This document shows positions 16,626 through 24,643 of a DNA stretch of 64,000 nucleotides, one piece after another. The notes beneath the pieces are model-generated. The model did not search any database. It saw only the letters and a program-made list of their open reading frames with translations, and was not told the origin of the DNA. The position numbers were made by a program, and so were the translations under genes. The stretch comes from Reyranella sp. (GTDB taxonomy: Bacteria > Pseudomonadota > Alphaproteobacteria > Reyranellales > Reyranellaceae): NCBI GenBank assembly GCA_029946105.1, contig JAQSDW010000016.1, forward strand, positions 1 through 64,000. Direction: 5' to 3'. Position 1 is the stretch's first letter, and every line of letters starts with the position of its first letter.

Positions 16626-17795
16626 TTGCTCCAGGACTTGACCGACGCCGAGCAACTGGCGCTCGCCCAATGCCGCCACGCGGTTCTGGGCGTTGAGCGG
16701 TCGCTGCGCCTCGACTGCGGCGTCGATCTCGGCCCCTATCGTGTGGCCTATCAGACCTACGGCACGCTGAACGCCGACAAGACCAATGCAGTCCTGATCT
16801 GCCATCCGCTGAGTTGCGACCAGTTCGTCTCCGAGCGGCACCCCGTCACCGGCAAGGAAGGCTGGTGGGAGAGCCTGGTCGGGCCGGACAAGGTCCTCGA
16901 TCCGGCGCGTTACTTCATCATCTGCGTCAATGTGCTGGGCCACTGCATGGGCTCCACCGGCCCGCTCGCGCGCGAGCCCGCGACCGGCCAGCCCTGGAAC
17001 CTGCGTTTCCCGGTGGTGACCATCGGCGACATGGTGCGCGCCCAGGCGGCGTTGCTCGATCATCTCGGCATCCCGGACCTGTTCTGCGTCATCGGCGGGT
17101 CGATGGGCGGCATGCAGGTGCTCGAATGGGCCGCGACCTATCCCAAGCGCGTCTTCTCGGCCGTGCCGATCGCCTGCGCCGCGCACCATTCGGCACAGAA
17201 CATCGCGTTCCACGAGGTCGGCCGCCAGGCGATCATGGCCGATCCCGAATGGAAGGGCGGCGACTACCGCCTGCATCAGACGGTGCCGGCGCGCGGCCTC
17301 GCCGTCGCCCGGATGACCGCCCATATCACCTATCTCTCGGAGCAGGCGCTGCAGCGCAAGTTCGGCCGCGCCCTGCAGGACCGCAATGCGCTGGGCTTCG
17401 GCTTCGATGCCGACTTCCAGGTCGAGAGCTACCTGCGTCATCAGGGCTCGACCTTCGTCGATCGCTTCGACGCCAACAGCTACCTCTACATCACCCGCGC
17501 GATGGACTATTTCGACCTCGCCAGCGCGCATGGCGGAGTGCTGGCGAACGCCTTTCGCCGCTCACCCACGCGCTTCTGCCTGATGTCCTTCACCAGCGAC
17601 TGGCTGTTCCCGACGCGCGAGAGCCGCGAGATCGTCCATGCGCTGAACGCAGCAGCGGCCAACGTGTCGTTCGTCGAGGTCGAGAGCGACAAGGGCCACG
17701 ACGCCTTTCTGCTCGACGAGCCGGAGATGTTCCGCACCTTGAGCGGGTTCCTCAAGGGTGCCGCCGCCGTGCGCGGGCTGAAGCAAGCAGCATGA
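16626..17795 (+). CDS. metX: Homoserine O-acetyltransferase
   Basis: Activates homoserine with acetyl-CoA (or succinyl-CoA in some members) for methionine synthesis. It is an alpha/beta-hydrolase-fold enzyme of about 389 residues with [12 protein letters not shown], the nucleophile serine in [12 protein letters not shown], and C-terminal Asp and His in FTSDWLFP and DKGHDAFLL. No ATG exists near the N-terminus. TTG at 16626 has GGAG 6 nt upstream and is preferred to the TTG at 16614, which abuts the terminator. It is controlled by the SAM-II leader and overlaps metW by ATGA. Confidence 0.94.
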   Translation: MLQDLTDAEQLALAQCRHAVLGVERSLRLDCGVDLGPYRVAYQTYGTLNADKTNAVLICHPLSCDQFVSERHPVTGKEGWWESLVGPDKVLDPARYFIICVNVLGHCMGSTGPLAREPATGQPWNLRFPVVTIGDMVRAQAALLDHLGIPDLFCVIGGSMGGMQVLEWAATYPKRVFSAVPIACAAHHSAQNIAFHEVGRQAIMADPEWKGGDYRLHQTVPARGLAVARMTAHITYLSEQALQRKFGRALQDRNALGFGFDADFQVESYLRHQGSTFVDRFDANSYLYITRAMDYFDLASAHGGVLANAFRRSPTRFCLMSFTSDWLFPTRESREIVHALNAAAANVSFVEVESDKGHDAFLLDEPEMFRTLSGFLKGAAAVRGLKQAA

Positions 17796-18415
17796 AAAGC
17801 GAACCTGCCGTGACTGCCGCCATCCGCGTCGACCTTCAGCTCATCGCCGACATGGTGACGCCCGACACCCGCGCGCTCGATGTCGGCTGCGGTGACGGCG
17901 CGCTGCTGGCCTATCTGGTCAACTTCAAGCGGGTCGATGCGCGCGGCATGGAGCTCAGCCAGGCCGGCGTGAATGCCTGCGTGGCCAGTGGCCTGTCGGT
18001 GATCCAGGGCGACGCCGACGCCGATCTGCGGGCCTATCCCGACGCCGCCTTCGACTACGTGATCCTGAGCCAGACGCTGCAGGCCACGCGCGAGCCGCGC
18101 GAGGTACTGCGTCAGATGCTGCGCGTCGGCAAACGGGCGATCGTGTCGTTCCCCAACTTCGCGCACTGGCAGGTGCGGCTGCGACTGGTGTTCGGCGGCC
18201 GCATGCCGCAGACGACGTCGCTGCCCTACAAGTGGTACGATACGCCCAACATCCATCTCTGCAGCATCGACGATTTCCGCGCGCTCTGCGGCGACATGGG
18301 TGTGCGCATCGAGCGCGCCATCGTGCTCAACAGCAAGAGCCGGCCGATCCACATGCCGCCGCTGCTCGCCAATGTATTCGGCGAGCAGGCGGTGTTCATG
18401 CTGAGCCGCGATTAG
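17792..18415 (+). CDS. metW: Methionine biosynthesis protein MetW
   Basis: This 207-residue class I methyltransferase-fold protein of the MetW family is usually paired with MetX and thought to support homoserine acylation. The SAM-binding motif is [15 protein letters not shown], and [12 protein letters not shown] plus [19 protein letters not shown] are typical MetW segments. The ATG overlaps the metX stop by 4 nt, so both share the riboswitch control. Its substrate has not been settled for the family. Confidence 0.95.
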   Translation: MKSEPAVTAAIRVDLQLIADMVTPDTRALDVGCGDGALLAYLVNFKRVDARGMELSQAGVNACVASGLSVIQGDADADLRAYPDAAFDYVILSQTLQATREPREVLRQMLRVGKRAIVSFPNFAHWQVRLRLVFGGRMPQTTSLPYKWYDTPNIHLCSIDDFRALCGDMGVRIERAIVLNSKSRPIHMPPLLANVFGEQAVFMLSRD

Positions 18416-18418
18416 CTA

Positions 18419-18497
18419 CCCGTCGTCCCGACCGAAGCCGCGCGTCGCGCGGCGCATCGGAGGGAAGGCCCCTCGGCTACGCTCGGGGCGACGGAGG
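18419..18497. repeat. Dispersed intergenic repeat, copy 1
   Basis: The 33 nt at 18465-18497 (AAGGCCCCTCGGCTACGCTC...) are identical to 58838-58870. Both copies begin with a related CCGTCGTCYCGACCGA end, while the middle differs. Here the repeat lies between two convergent genes, and its right part encodes the last codons and stop of the GNAT gene. It looks like a small mobile or REP-type element with conserved ends. Confidence 0.7.
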
Positions 18498-18932
18498 AGG
18501 CTTTTCATAGTGGCCCTCGATCTCGTCTTCCTTGAGCTTCACGAAGCCGTGGCGCAGGTAGAAGCGGTCGGCCTTGCTGCCGGTCAACACTTCGAGGCGC
18601 ACCGGCAGTCCGGTCGCGTCGGCTTCGTCGAGAAGGACCTTCAGGATCTTCGTGCCGAGGCCGGTATTGTGCAGGCGGCGCTCAAGATAGAACGAGTCGA
18701 TCTTGATCTCGCTGTCACTCGTGCGAAAGCCGACGCATCCCGCGCGCTCGCCGCGCAGCAGGATCAGGCGCATCCCGGGCTCGTCGAAATGCCCTCGGAA
18801 GATTCGCCTGGCGCGCGAGGGTTCGTAGCGGAAGACGCGCTCCAGATGCTCGCGCATGACCTCGATGCGGAGCGCCAGCAGCGGCTCGAAGTCCGCTTCG
18901 CCGACGTGGCCGAAGCGCCACTCGTCAGGCAC
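18477..18932 (-). CDS. GNAT-family N-acetyltransferase
   Basis: This 151-residue GNAT protein has the acyl-CoA loop region LHNTGLGTKILKVLLDEA and the C-terminal DRFYLRHGFVKLKEDEIEGHYEK that ends most GNAT folds. Start GTG at 18932 overlaps the stop of the YbaK-like gene by 8 nt. The final residues (PPPSPRA) and stop are encoded by the dispersed repeat, so the original C-terminus may have been replaced. Substrate unknown. Confidence 0.85.
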   Translation of the reverse strand: MPDEWRFGHVGEADFEPLLALRIEVMREHLERVFRYEPSRARRIFRGHFDEPGMRLILLRGERAGCVGFRTSDSEIKIDSFYLERRLHNTGLGTKILKVLLDEADATGLPVRLEVLTGSKADRFYLRHGFVKLKEDEIEGHYEKPPPSPRA

Positions 18933-19428
18933 GTGAAGCGATCCTGGCGATGCGCGGCTTGGCGAGGGCCAGCCAGTCCCTGGTGTCGAGTTCCATCGAG
19001 CGGTCGAGACGGCCGGCGTTGAAGAACAGCGTCTCGTTGGTGAGCAGGTCCTCGTCGACCACGACGGCGAGCGCGGGATCGAGCGCGAAGGGTGGCACCG
19101 CCCCCATCACGCAGCCGGTCAGTTCCTGTGCCGTCTCTGGCGAGGCGAAGCCGCATTTGCGGGCTTCGAAAAGCGTCGCCACCGCGGCGAAGTCGAGCTT
19201 GCGGCTGCCCGGCAGGATCGCCAGCACATGGCGCCGTCCGCCACCGCCGCCGCGCACGTCCAGCACCATGGCCTTGGCGGCCTGGTCGGGTCGGTTGCCA
19301 CGGATGACGCTGATCGCCTCGGACTTGCCCTCGGCCTCGTGCTCGATGACACGAAACCTGGCCTTGGCGCCGCTCAGCAGCGCGACCAGCCGGTCGAATA
19401 CCGGTGGGGCGAAAACATCAGACGCCAC
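18925..19428 (-). CDS. YbaK/EbsC-type aminoacyl-tRNA deacylase
   Basis: About 167 residues from GTG at 19428, which overlaps the preceding gene by 11 nt. It has the YbaK/ProX fold with RFRVIEHEAEGKSEAISVIRGN, the lysine in DQAAKAMVLDVRG, and the loop ELTGCVMGAVPPFAL. Relatives hydrolyse mischarged Cys- or Ala-tRNA(Pro). Spacing against family members suggests a free-standing trans-editing factor. It is third in a minus-strand operon of four. Confidence 0.85.
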   Translation of the reverse strand: MASDVFAPPVFDRLVALLSGAKARFRVIEHEAEGKSEAISVIRGNRPDQAAKAMVLDVRGGGGGRRHVLAILPGSRKLDFAAVATLFEARKCGFASPETAQELTGCVMGAVPPFALDPALAVVVDEDLLTNETLFFNAGRLDRSMELDTRDWLALAKPRIARIASRA

Positions 19429-20365
19429 GGATGACCTTCTCGGACAGGATTTTGAGCGCCTCTTCCAGGCTCGGCACCTGGCCGTCGGCCGGCGCGATAT
19501 GGGCATCGACGCTGCGGCGGTGGCTGCGTTCGATCGCTTCGGTCATCAGCGGATCGACGCCGGTCTCGCGCAGGGTCCGAGCCACCAGACCCATCTCCTC
19601 CCAGCGGCGGTGGGCGTGCACGATGTGGGTCTGCACCAGCATGCCGATGAAGCCACTCAACGTCACGGCGTCGGCGTCGCCCAGGCAGCCCATCACCTCG
19701 TCCAGGATGCCCTGGCGTTGCGCCGTCACCAGCGCCTCGACGCCCAGCGCTTCGATGCCCTTGACCAGTACGCTGCGCAGCATTTTCACCGACGAGGCGC
19801 TGCCGGGCTTGGGCCCGAGCAGCTTGGCCTCGAAGCCGCTGGCGTTCATCCACGCCACCGCCGCTTCGGCCTCTGCGCCCGCCACCAGCATCGGTGCCTT
19901 GATACCCTGCTTGAAGAAGCCGCCCATCACGGCGACATCGATGTAGCGTCCACCACCTGTCTCGATCTCGGCGCGATCCTCGTCCGACATCTTGCCGGTG
20001 ATGGTGCAGAGATCGAGGAAGTGCGCCCCCTTCTTCAGGAGCGGCGCCGCGGCGGCGGCGGCGTCGCGCGCAAACTCGCCTTGCACTGCGCAGATCACCA
20101 GATCGGCCTCGCGCAGCGCTTCGGTGTAATGGCCCTCGATCGCGATATCGAGCGCGCGGGCGGTCTTGCCCAGCGCCGTGCCGCGAGCGTCCTTGTCGAG
20201 CGCCGTGTCGATGGCGATCACGCGACGTGGCGCGTTGTCTCCGGGTTTTGGCCCCCCTTCGTCATGACATCCGCGCCAGCCGTCCTCGATGCAGAGGCCA
20301 CGGGCGATGGCCGAGCCCGCTTCACCAAAACCGAGCAACGCGATGACGCGCGGGGAAAATGACAT
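19418..20365 (-). CDS. NAD(P)-dependent 6-phosphogluconate/beta-hydroxyacid dehydrogenase-like oxidoreductase (DUF1932)
   Basis: This 315-residue protein has an N-terminal Rossmann fold (IALLGFGEAGSAIARGL), a beta-hydroxyacid-dehydrogenase-like middle with VAVMGGFF, and a helical C-terminal DUF1932 domain around SVKMLRSVLVKGIEALGVEAL. The lysine in KMLRS may be the catalytic one. ATG at 20365 begins MSFSPRVIALLGFG; the 549-residue ORF-track version adds an antisense shadow. Substrate unknown, likely a hydroxy acid. Confidence 0.85.
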   Translation of the reverse strand: MSFSPRVIALLGFGEAGSAIARGLCIEDGWRGCHDEGGPKPGDNAPRRVIAIDTALDKDARGTALGKTARALDIAIEGHYTEALREADLVICAVQGEFARDAAAAAAPLLKKGAHFLDLCTITGKMSDEDRAEIETGGGRYIDVAVMGGFFKQGIKAPMLVAGAEAEAAVAWMNASGFEAKLLGPKPGSASSVKMLRSVLVKGIEALGVEALVTAQRQGILDEVMGCLGDADAVTLSGFIGMLVQTHIVHAHRRWEEMGLVARTLRETGVDPLMTEAIERSHRRSVDAHIAPADGQVPSLEEALKILSEKVIRGV

Positions 20366-20382
20366 GTCGTTGTTTCCGGAGG

Positions 20383-21159
20383 TCAGGAGGCGGGCGCTTC
20401 GCCGTCCTTGGTGCTGCGCGCGGCGTGTACGTCGCGCGAGCTGGCGACGCGCAGCTTCGGTCGCACGACGGCGACCGGTTGGTTCTGCGCGCGCTCTGCG
20501 ATGCCGGCATAGAGTTGCTTGCCGGATTCGATCACGCTGACGCCGGCGAAGCGGCCGAGCCATCGTTGGCCGAAGCGCTCGACCGCCGGCGCCATGCGCA
20601 TGGCGAGCCGCGAGCGGGTCGGCGGCATGTAGAGCGCGCGCGTCTGGCGCAGCGGCGCGAACATGTTGGCGCGCAACAACGCCGCGAGTTGGCCAGTGGA
20701 ATAGGGATGGCCCTGGTAGAACGGCGAGCGATCGACCTGGGACCAGAAGCCGGCACGAGTCGGCGCCACCACGATCAGACGGCCGCCATCGGCCATCACG
20801 CGCCAGATCTCGCGCAGCATCGGGCGAAGCTGTTCGGTGCATTCGACGGCGTGGACCAGCAGCACGCGATCGACCGAGCGGTCGGGCAGCGGCAGATCCA
20901 TCTCGTCGACCAGGGTCGCGAGATTGCGTCCTTCGCGCGGCCAGCGGGTGACGCCCTGCGGGGCCGGCATGAAGGCCAGTATGCGTTGGGCTTCCCCGAC
21001 GAACGGCCGCAACAACGGCGTGGCGTAGCCCAGTCCCAGCACGTTCTCGCCGCGAACGCTTGGCCACACTTCGCGCAGCCGGGCACGCAGCAACCGCGCC
21101 GTCGTCTGGCCGAGCGTGCTGCCGTAGAATTCCTCAAGGTCGAGGACGTCGTTCCACAT
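20383..21159 (-). CDS. SAM-dependent methyltransferase (class I)
   Basis: This 258-residue methyltransferase-fold protein has a worn motif I (ENVLGLGYATPLLRPF), an acidic strand end (LVDEMDLPLPDRSVDRVLLVHAVE) and LREIWRVMADGGRLIVVAPT. It diverges from gloB across about 95 bp. This methyltransferase-gloB arrangement is common in alphaproteobacteria. It leads a four-gene operon with overlapping starts. Substrate unknown. Confidence 0.85.
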   Translation of the reverse strand: MWNDVLDLEEFYGSTLGQTTARLLRARLREVWPSVRGENVLGLGYATPLLRPFVGEAQRILAFMPAPQGVTRWPREGRNLATLVDEMDLPLPDRSVDRVLLVHAVECTEQLRPMLREIWRVMADGGRLIVVAPTRAGFWSQVDRSPFYQGHPYSTGQLAALLRANMFAPLRQTRALYMPPTRSRLAMRMAPAVERFGQRWLGRFAGVSVIESGKQLYAGIAERAQNQPVAVVRPKLRVASSRDVHAARSTKDGEAPAS

Positions 21160-21254
21160 GCGCCGATCCTAGCAGAAAGCGGACCCGGAGGACCACCCGA
21201 GGACCAGGGGGAGGCCATGGCTTGCGCAGGCCAGCTCTGCTAGCGTTGCGCATC

Positions 21255-22031
21255 ATGAGCACAACACTAGACATCGTCCGAATCCCGGTCCTGAGCGACA
21301 ATTACGTGTGGTTGATGCGCGAGCCCCAGAGCGGCGCCGTGGCCGTCGTCGACCCGGCGGTGGCCGGGCCGATCCTGGCCGAGGCGGAAAAGCGCCGCTG
21401 GAAGATCACGCATATCCTCAATACCCATCACCATGGTGATCATGTCGGCGGCAATCTCGAGATCAAGAAGGCCACGGGCTGCACCATCGTCGGGCCGCGG
21501 CGCGACCGGGCACGCATCCCCGGCATCGACGTCGAGGTCGATGATGGCGACCGCTATCGCTTCGGCGAGGCCGAGGCGGAGGTCTTCTTCATCCCGGGTC
21601 ACACATCGGGCCACATCGCCTATGCCTTTCGCGACCAGCACGCGCTGTTCTGCGGCGACACGATCTTCGCGCTGGGCTGCGGCAGGATGTTCGAGGGCAC
21701 GCCGCAGCAGTTCTGGACGTCGCTCAGCCGCCTGCGCGCGCTTCCCGACGACATGCGGGTCTATTGCGCCCACGAATACACCCAGTCGAACGCCCGCTTT
21801 GCCATCACCATCGAGACCGGCAACAAGCAGCTCATGGCGCGCTCGGCCTCGATCGACGCCGCCCGCGCACGCGGCGAGGCCACCGTGCCGTCGCTGCTCG
21901 GTGAGGAGAAAGCCACCAACCCCTTCCTGCGGGCCGACGTGCCGGCCGTGCAGGCCGCGGTCGGTCTTGCCGGCGGCGATCCCGTGGCGGTGTTCGCCGA
22001 GGTCCGCCACCGCAAGGACGTGTTCCGCTAG
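21255..22031 (+). CDS. gloB: Hydroxyacylglutathione hydrolase (glyoxalase II)
   Basis: Hydrolyses S-D-lactoylglutathione to D-lactate and glutathione in methylglyoxal detoxification. The 258-residue protein has the dinuclear metal motif THHHGDHVGG, then GHTSGHIAY, CGDTIFALGCGRMFEG and the C-terminal glutathione-binding helix region with CAHEYTQSNARFA. The ATG at 21255 starts MSTTLDIVRIPVLSDNYVWLM. The last 45 nt are repeated at 22800-22844, on the far side of the brnTA insert. Confidence 0.96.
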   Translation: MSTTLDIVRIPVLSDNYVWLMREPQSGAVAVVDPAVAGPILAEAEKRRWKITHILNTHHHGDHVGGNLEIKKATGCTIVGPRRDRARIPGIDVEVDDGDRYRFGEAEAEVFFIPGHTSGHIAYAFRDQHALFCGDTIFALGCGRMFEGTPQQFWTSLSRLRALPDDMRVYCAHEYTQSNARFAITIETGNKQLMARSASIDAARARGEATVPSLLGEEKATNPFLRADVPAVQAAVGLAGGDPVAVFAEVRHRKDVFR

Positions 22032-22168
22032 TCCTGTCGGCGTTCAGGCTCTACCGGACCGCGCGCGTCCCGCGCGCTCATGAGCGAGCTGAAAGCCCGC
22101 GGCCCGGAAATGTACGACAAGTATCCCGAGCGACCTGCCGCAAGAGTCCTTGGCCTTCTTGCCCTGAA

Positions 22169-22189
22169 TGTATATGATGGTAATATACA
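22169..22189. promoter_or_regulatory. Palindromic operator before brnT
   Basis: TGTATAT - 7 bp - ATATACA is a perfect 7-bp inverted repeat that ends 3 bp before the brnT ATG. BrnT-BrnA complexes repress their own promoter, so this is the natural candidate operator. The AT-rich site contrasts with the GC-rich surroundings. Confidence 0.7.
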
Positions 22190-22192
22190 CAG

Positions 22193-22495
22193 ATGCTTGA
22201 CCCGTCGCGGATCGAAGGCTTCGATTGGGATGAAGGCAATAGCCGCAAGAGCGTCGAAAAGCACGATGTCGGCCAGGGCGAAGCCGAGCAGATCTTCTTC
22301 AACGATCCGCTCCTGGTCGTCGAGGATGCGAAGCACAGCGTTCACGAGCCGAGGCTGCAGGCGCTGGGCCGCACCGACGTCGGGCGGTTGCTCCACGTCA
22401 CTTTCACGCTACGCGGCGAGGGCAGGCTGATCAGGGCAATTTCCGCACGGACGATGCATCGCAAGGAACGTGTGCGCTATGAGCAAGAATCCTAA
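22193..22495 (+). CDS. brnT: BrnT-family ribonuclease toxin
   Basis: This 100-residue protein matches BrnT, a RelE-fold RNase toxin of type II systems: FDWDEGNSRKSVEKHDV at the N-terminus, EQIFFNDPLLV in the middle, and LIRAISARTMHRKERVRYEQ at the C-terminus, including the conserved R-x-I-S-A-R. It starts at ATG 22193, just after the palindromic operator, and overlaps brnA by 17 nt. Both genes sit in an insert behind gloB. Confidence 0.93.
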   Translation: MLDPSRIEGFDWDEGNSRKSVEKHDVGQGEAEQIFFNDPLLVVEDAKHSVHEPRLQALGRTDVGRLLHVTFTLRGEGRLIRAISARTMHRKERVRYEQES

Positions 22496-22745
22496 GTCCA
22501 TTCCGAAATTCCGCAGCGAGGCTGAGGAGCGCCGCTTCTGGGAGACACACGACTCCAGCGACCGTGTCGATTGGAGCAAGGCGGAGCGTGTGCGCCTGCC
22601 GAACCTCAAACCATCGACGACGTCGATTTCCCTGCGTCTGCCGGTGACGCTTCTCGACCAGATCAAGATAGCCGCCAACAAGCGCGATGTTCCCTATCAA
22701 TCCTTGATCAAGACCTGGCTTGCCGAAAAGACGGTGAATGGGTGA
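22479..22745 (+). CDS. brnA: BrnA-family antitoxin
   Basis: This 88-residue antitoxin has the typical BrnA N-terminus (KFRSEAEERRFWETHDSSDRVDWSKAERV) and a ribbon-helix-helix C-terminus (TTSISLRLPVTLLDQIKIAANKRDVPYQSLIKTWLAEK). ATG at 22479 has AAGGA about 11 nt upstream; GTG at 22470 would be too close to that site. It neutralises BrnT and should bind the palindrome at 22169. Confidence 0.93.
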   Translation: MSKNPKSIPKFRSEAEERRFWETHDSSDRVDWSKAERVRLPNLKPSTTSISLRLPVTLLDQIKIAANKRDVPYQSLIKTWLAEKTVNG

Positions 22746-22799
22746 GAGGTAGCGGCATCGGTGGCTAGTGGCTGGACCTCTAAGTGGCCTCGGCCTTGG

Positions 22800-22844
22800 G
22801 CGGTGTTCGCCGAGGCCTGCTACCGCAAGGACGTGTTTCGCTAG
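22800..22844 (+). repeat. Duplicated gloB 3' end (downstream copy)
   Basis: These 45 nt match 21987-22031, the last 14 codons and stop of gloB, at 41 of 45 positions and still read AVFAEACYRKDVFR-stop. The two copies bracket about 770 bp containing brnT-brnA. The arrangement resembles the direct repeats left when an element integrates at a gene's 3' end and supplies a replacement end. No integrase is present. Confidence 0.75.
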
Positions 22845-22885
22845 AGATGAACGACTGAAGTTTCGGCAAGGGACTTTGCGAGAGG

Positions 22886-23474
22886 TCAGACAGGCGATCT
22901 CAGCGCTTCTGGTATTGCCGCCGCTGCTGGTTCGCACCGTCTGTCGCCCGGGTCCGCTGCGATAGAGAAGTAGCCGGCTTGCCGTCCGCGGCACGGCGCA
23001 CTCCACATAGCCGTAGAATCGCGCCATACCCTCCCTGGCGGCAAGGCGCTCGTAGTTGCATTGCGCGTCGGTGAAGGCCTGCCACGTCTCATGCGCCGCC
23101 ATGAAGCCCGGAAGGACCGGATCGGTGTGCATTGCAGCGTTCTTGTTGTTCTCGTCGTCCTCAGCGATCGCCGCGACCAATGCGCCATAAGCCTGCTTCA
23201 ACAGCCGTTGCCAGACCTCTAGTTCCGCGCCTGCACAGAACATCGTCGCGACCGCTCAATGGACTTCCTGGCTCTTCTTGCAGCTTTCGAGGTCCAGGAA
23301 AATGCATCTGCGTGCGGAGGTGTCATGGTCATGCTGGCTCTCGACCGATTTGATGCATGCGACGATCTTGGCTTCATCGACGTGGATCTGCTTGTCCTGG
23401 CCCAGCGCGACGTGCGGCAGTGCGAGAAGCAGCAAGGCCACGCAACCGAAATGGCGTAGCGACCGATGGCGCAA
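22886..23474 (-). pseudogene. Degraded LprI/DUF1311-like secreted protein
   Basis: A TTG start at 23474 behind GGAGGA gives a clear signal peptide (HFGCVALLLLALPHVALG). A Cys-rich region (ACIKSVES, ARRCIFLDLESCKKS) follows, and then an in-frame TGA at 23256-23258. The same frame continues with ELEVWQRLLKQAYGALV and WQAFTDAQCNYERLAAREG, typical of the LprI-like fold. After ECAVPRTAS the expected end is lost and the frame runs on through the neighbouring insert. One nonsense codon plus a probable frameshift indicate a dead gene. The left boundary is approximate. Confidence 0.6.
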
Positions 23475-23501
23475 GCTTCCTCCGACAATATCGATGGCGC
23501 G

Positions 23502-23993
23502 CTAGCTTACCCGCACACCGTTGAGGGCCGCCATCTCGTCGTCGCCGGGCGGCTGCCAGATCGTCTCGATGAAATCGAACATCGGCCGGGTGACCGTGAG
23601 ACGGAATGTCTCGCCCTTTTCATCGTTGCGCCCTTCGATCCGTCGCCAGCGTTCCGCCGCGTCGATGTCGAGGAAATGCAGGTGCACCGCCAACCCGGCC
23701 GCCAGGGCGGGCGCGGCTACGCGCTGGCGCTGATCGGCGCGCTGCAGGCCAAGATCGAGCACCGAGGGAACGCCGAGCTGCCCGAGCTGAAGGGCGGTGG
23801 CGACGATCTGGCGTTCGCAGCGCGTCGCGCGTTCGTCGATCCATTGCCAGTCGGGGCGCTCGGGCCTGTCGGGGCGGAACAGAGTGACCATCCAGTCGTC
23901 GATCGACAGGTGCAAGGCAGCGAACTGCCGGGCGAGTTTTCCGGCATAGGTGGTCTTGCCGGCGCCGGTCGAACCGCAAACGAGATGGATCAT
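23502..23993 (-). CDS. P-loop kinase-like ATPase
   Basis: This 163-residue protein opens with a Walker A motif (MIHLVCGSTGAGKTTYAGKLA). It continues with LSIDDWM, a DxD-like site, and LDLGLQRADQR, as in small AAA_33/zeta-like kinases that phosphorylate sugars, nucleosides or antibiotics. It follows the MarR gene by 17 bp and is probably co-transcribed with it. Substrate unknown. Confidence 0.82.
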   Translation of the reverse strand: MIHLVCGSTGAGKTTYAGKLARQFAALHLSIDDWMVTLFRPDRPERPDWQWIDERATRCERQIVATALQLGQLGVPSVLDLGLQRADQRQRVAAPALAAGLAVHLHFLDIDAAERWRRIEGRNDEKGETFRLTVTRPMFDFIETIWQPPGDDEMAALNGVRVS

Positions 23994-24010
23994 CGGGTTG
24001 CTCCTCGGGA

Positions 24011-24457
24011 TCAGCCGAGGTCGCTGGGCTGACCTGACGTCAGTCGACCCAGCAACTCGGCAAGCGTGGCGATGTCGTCACTGGTCCAGCGGTCGCGGAA
24101 GATATCGGTGGCCATGACTTCGAGCGACGCCCGCGCATTGGCCACGAGTTCCTGGCCAGCCTCGGTGAGGACGACGTAGGCTAGGCGAGCGTCGCGCGGA
24201 TCGGCCTCGCGGCTCACCACGCCCAGCTTTTCGAGGGGTGCGGCCATGCGCGTCACTGTCGACGGGCTGACATAGAGCCGCTTCGCGAGGTCGATCCGGC
24301 TCAGACGCCGCCGCGGCGCCCGTTCCAGGTGCATCAGAAGCAGAACTTCCTTCAGGGCGAGGCCGTGCAGAGAGCCGAGGCCGTTTGAAAAGCGCTCTTC
24401 GAGGCGGGCGTTGGCGCCCAGCAGACGCAGGACGGCGGAGAAGGAGGAAGTGATCAT
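24011..24457 (-). CDS. MarR-family transcriptional regulator
   Basis: This 148-residue winged-helix protein has the recognition region RLSRIDLAKRLYVSPSTVTRMAAPLEKLGVVSREADPRDARLAYVVLTEAGQEL. The start is ATG at 24457. A TTCCATA/TATGGAA inverted repeat about 25 bp upstream is a likely autoregulatory site. It sits in front of the P-loop kinase gene in one operon. Ligand unknown. Confidence 0.9.
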   Translation of the reverse strand: MITSSFSAVLRLLGANARLEERFSNGLGSLHGLALKEVLLLMHLERAPRRRLSRIDLAKRLYVSPSTVTRMAAPLEKLGVVSREADPRDARLAYVVLTEAGQELVANARASLEVMATDIFRDRWTSDDIATLAELLGRLTSGQPSDLG

Positions 24458-24480
24458 GGGGGCGACATAGGCCTATATAT

Positions 24481-24503
24481 TTCCATACGCAAGTAATATG
24501 GAA
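24481..24503. promoter_or_regulatory. Inverted repeat upstream of marR-like gene
   Basis: TTCCATA - 9 bp - TATGGAA is a perfect 7-bp inverted repeat in an AT-rich patch 24 bp upstream of the MarR start. It is the natural candidate for the MarR operator. It also lies about 25 bp upstream of the rightward promoter at 24526, so it could touch both. Confidence 0.55.
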
Positions 24504-24525
24504 GTACATTGAACGCTTATGAAAT

Positions 24526-24554
24526 TTGCAGCTTCAGCCGATTCGGGGTAGTAT
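24526..24554 (+). promoter_or_regulatory. Sigma-70-type promoter
   Basis: TTGCAG at 24526-24531 and TAGTAT at 24549-24554 are separated by exactly 17 bp. This points to a transcript starting near 24561 and running into the terminator at 24591, before the gene at 24644. Confidence 0.55.
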
Positions 24555-24560
24555 TTTCCC

Positions 24561-24621
24561 TATTGTGGGGATGATCGCCCCCAATCCCGACGCCCGCCGG
24601 AAGCCTCCGGCGGGCGTTTTT
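24561..24621 (+). ncRNA. Candidate small RNA or attenuated leader
   Basis: Between the promoter at 24526 and the terminator at 24591 lies about 60 nt with one further hairpin, ATTGTGGGG / CCCCCAAT, enclosing ATGATCG. The layout (promoter, hairpin, strong terminator with five T) is that of a short independent RNA. It could also be a leader that limits read-through into the HTH gene at 24644. I do not recognise it as a known family. Confidence 0.4.
24591..24621 (+). terminator. Intrinsic terminator
   Basis: CGCCCGCCGGA / TCCGGCGGGCG is a perfect 11-bp stem with an AGCC loop and five following T on the plus strand. No annotated plus-strand gene ends here, so it belongs to the short transcript from 24526. 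Confidence 0.85.
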
Positions 24622-24643
24622 CTTTGTCCGAAGGGCTTCTGAA

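Noticed and set aside
23256-23258. Selenocysteine reading of the TGA in the LprI-like gene
   Set aside because: The codon does not fall on a conserved cysteine, and the gene also shows frame loss at its end, so decay explains it better.
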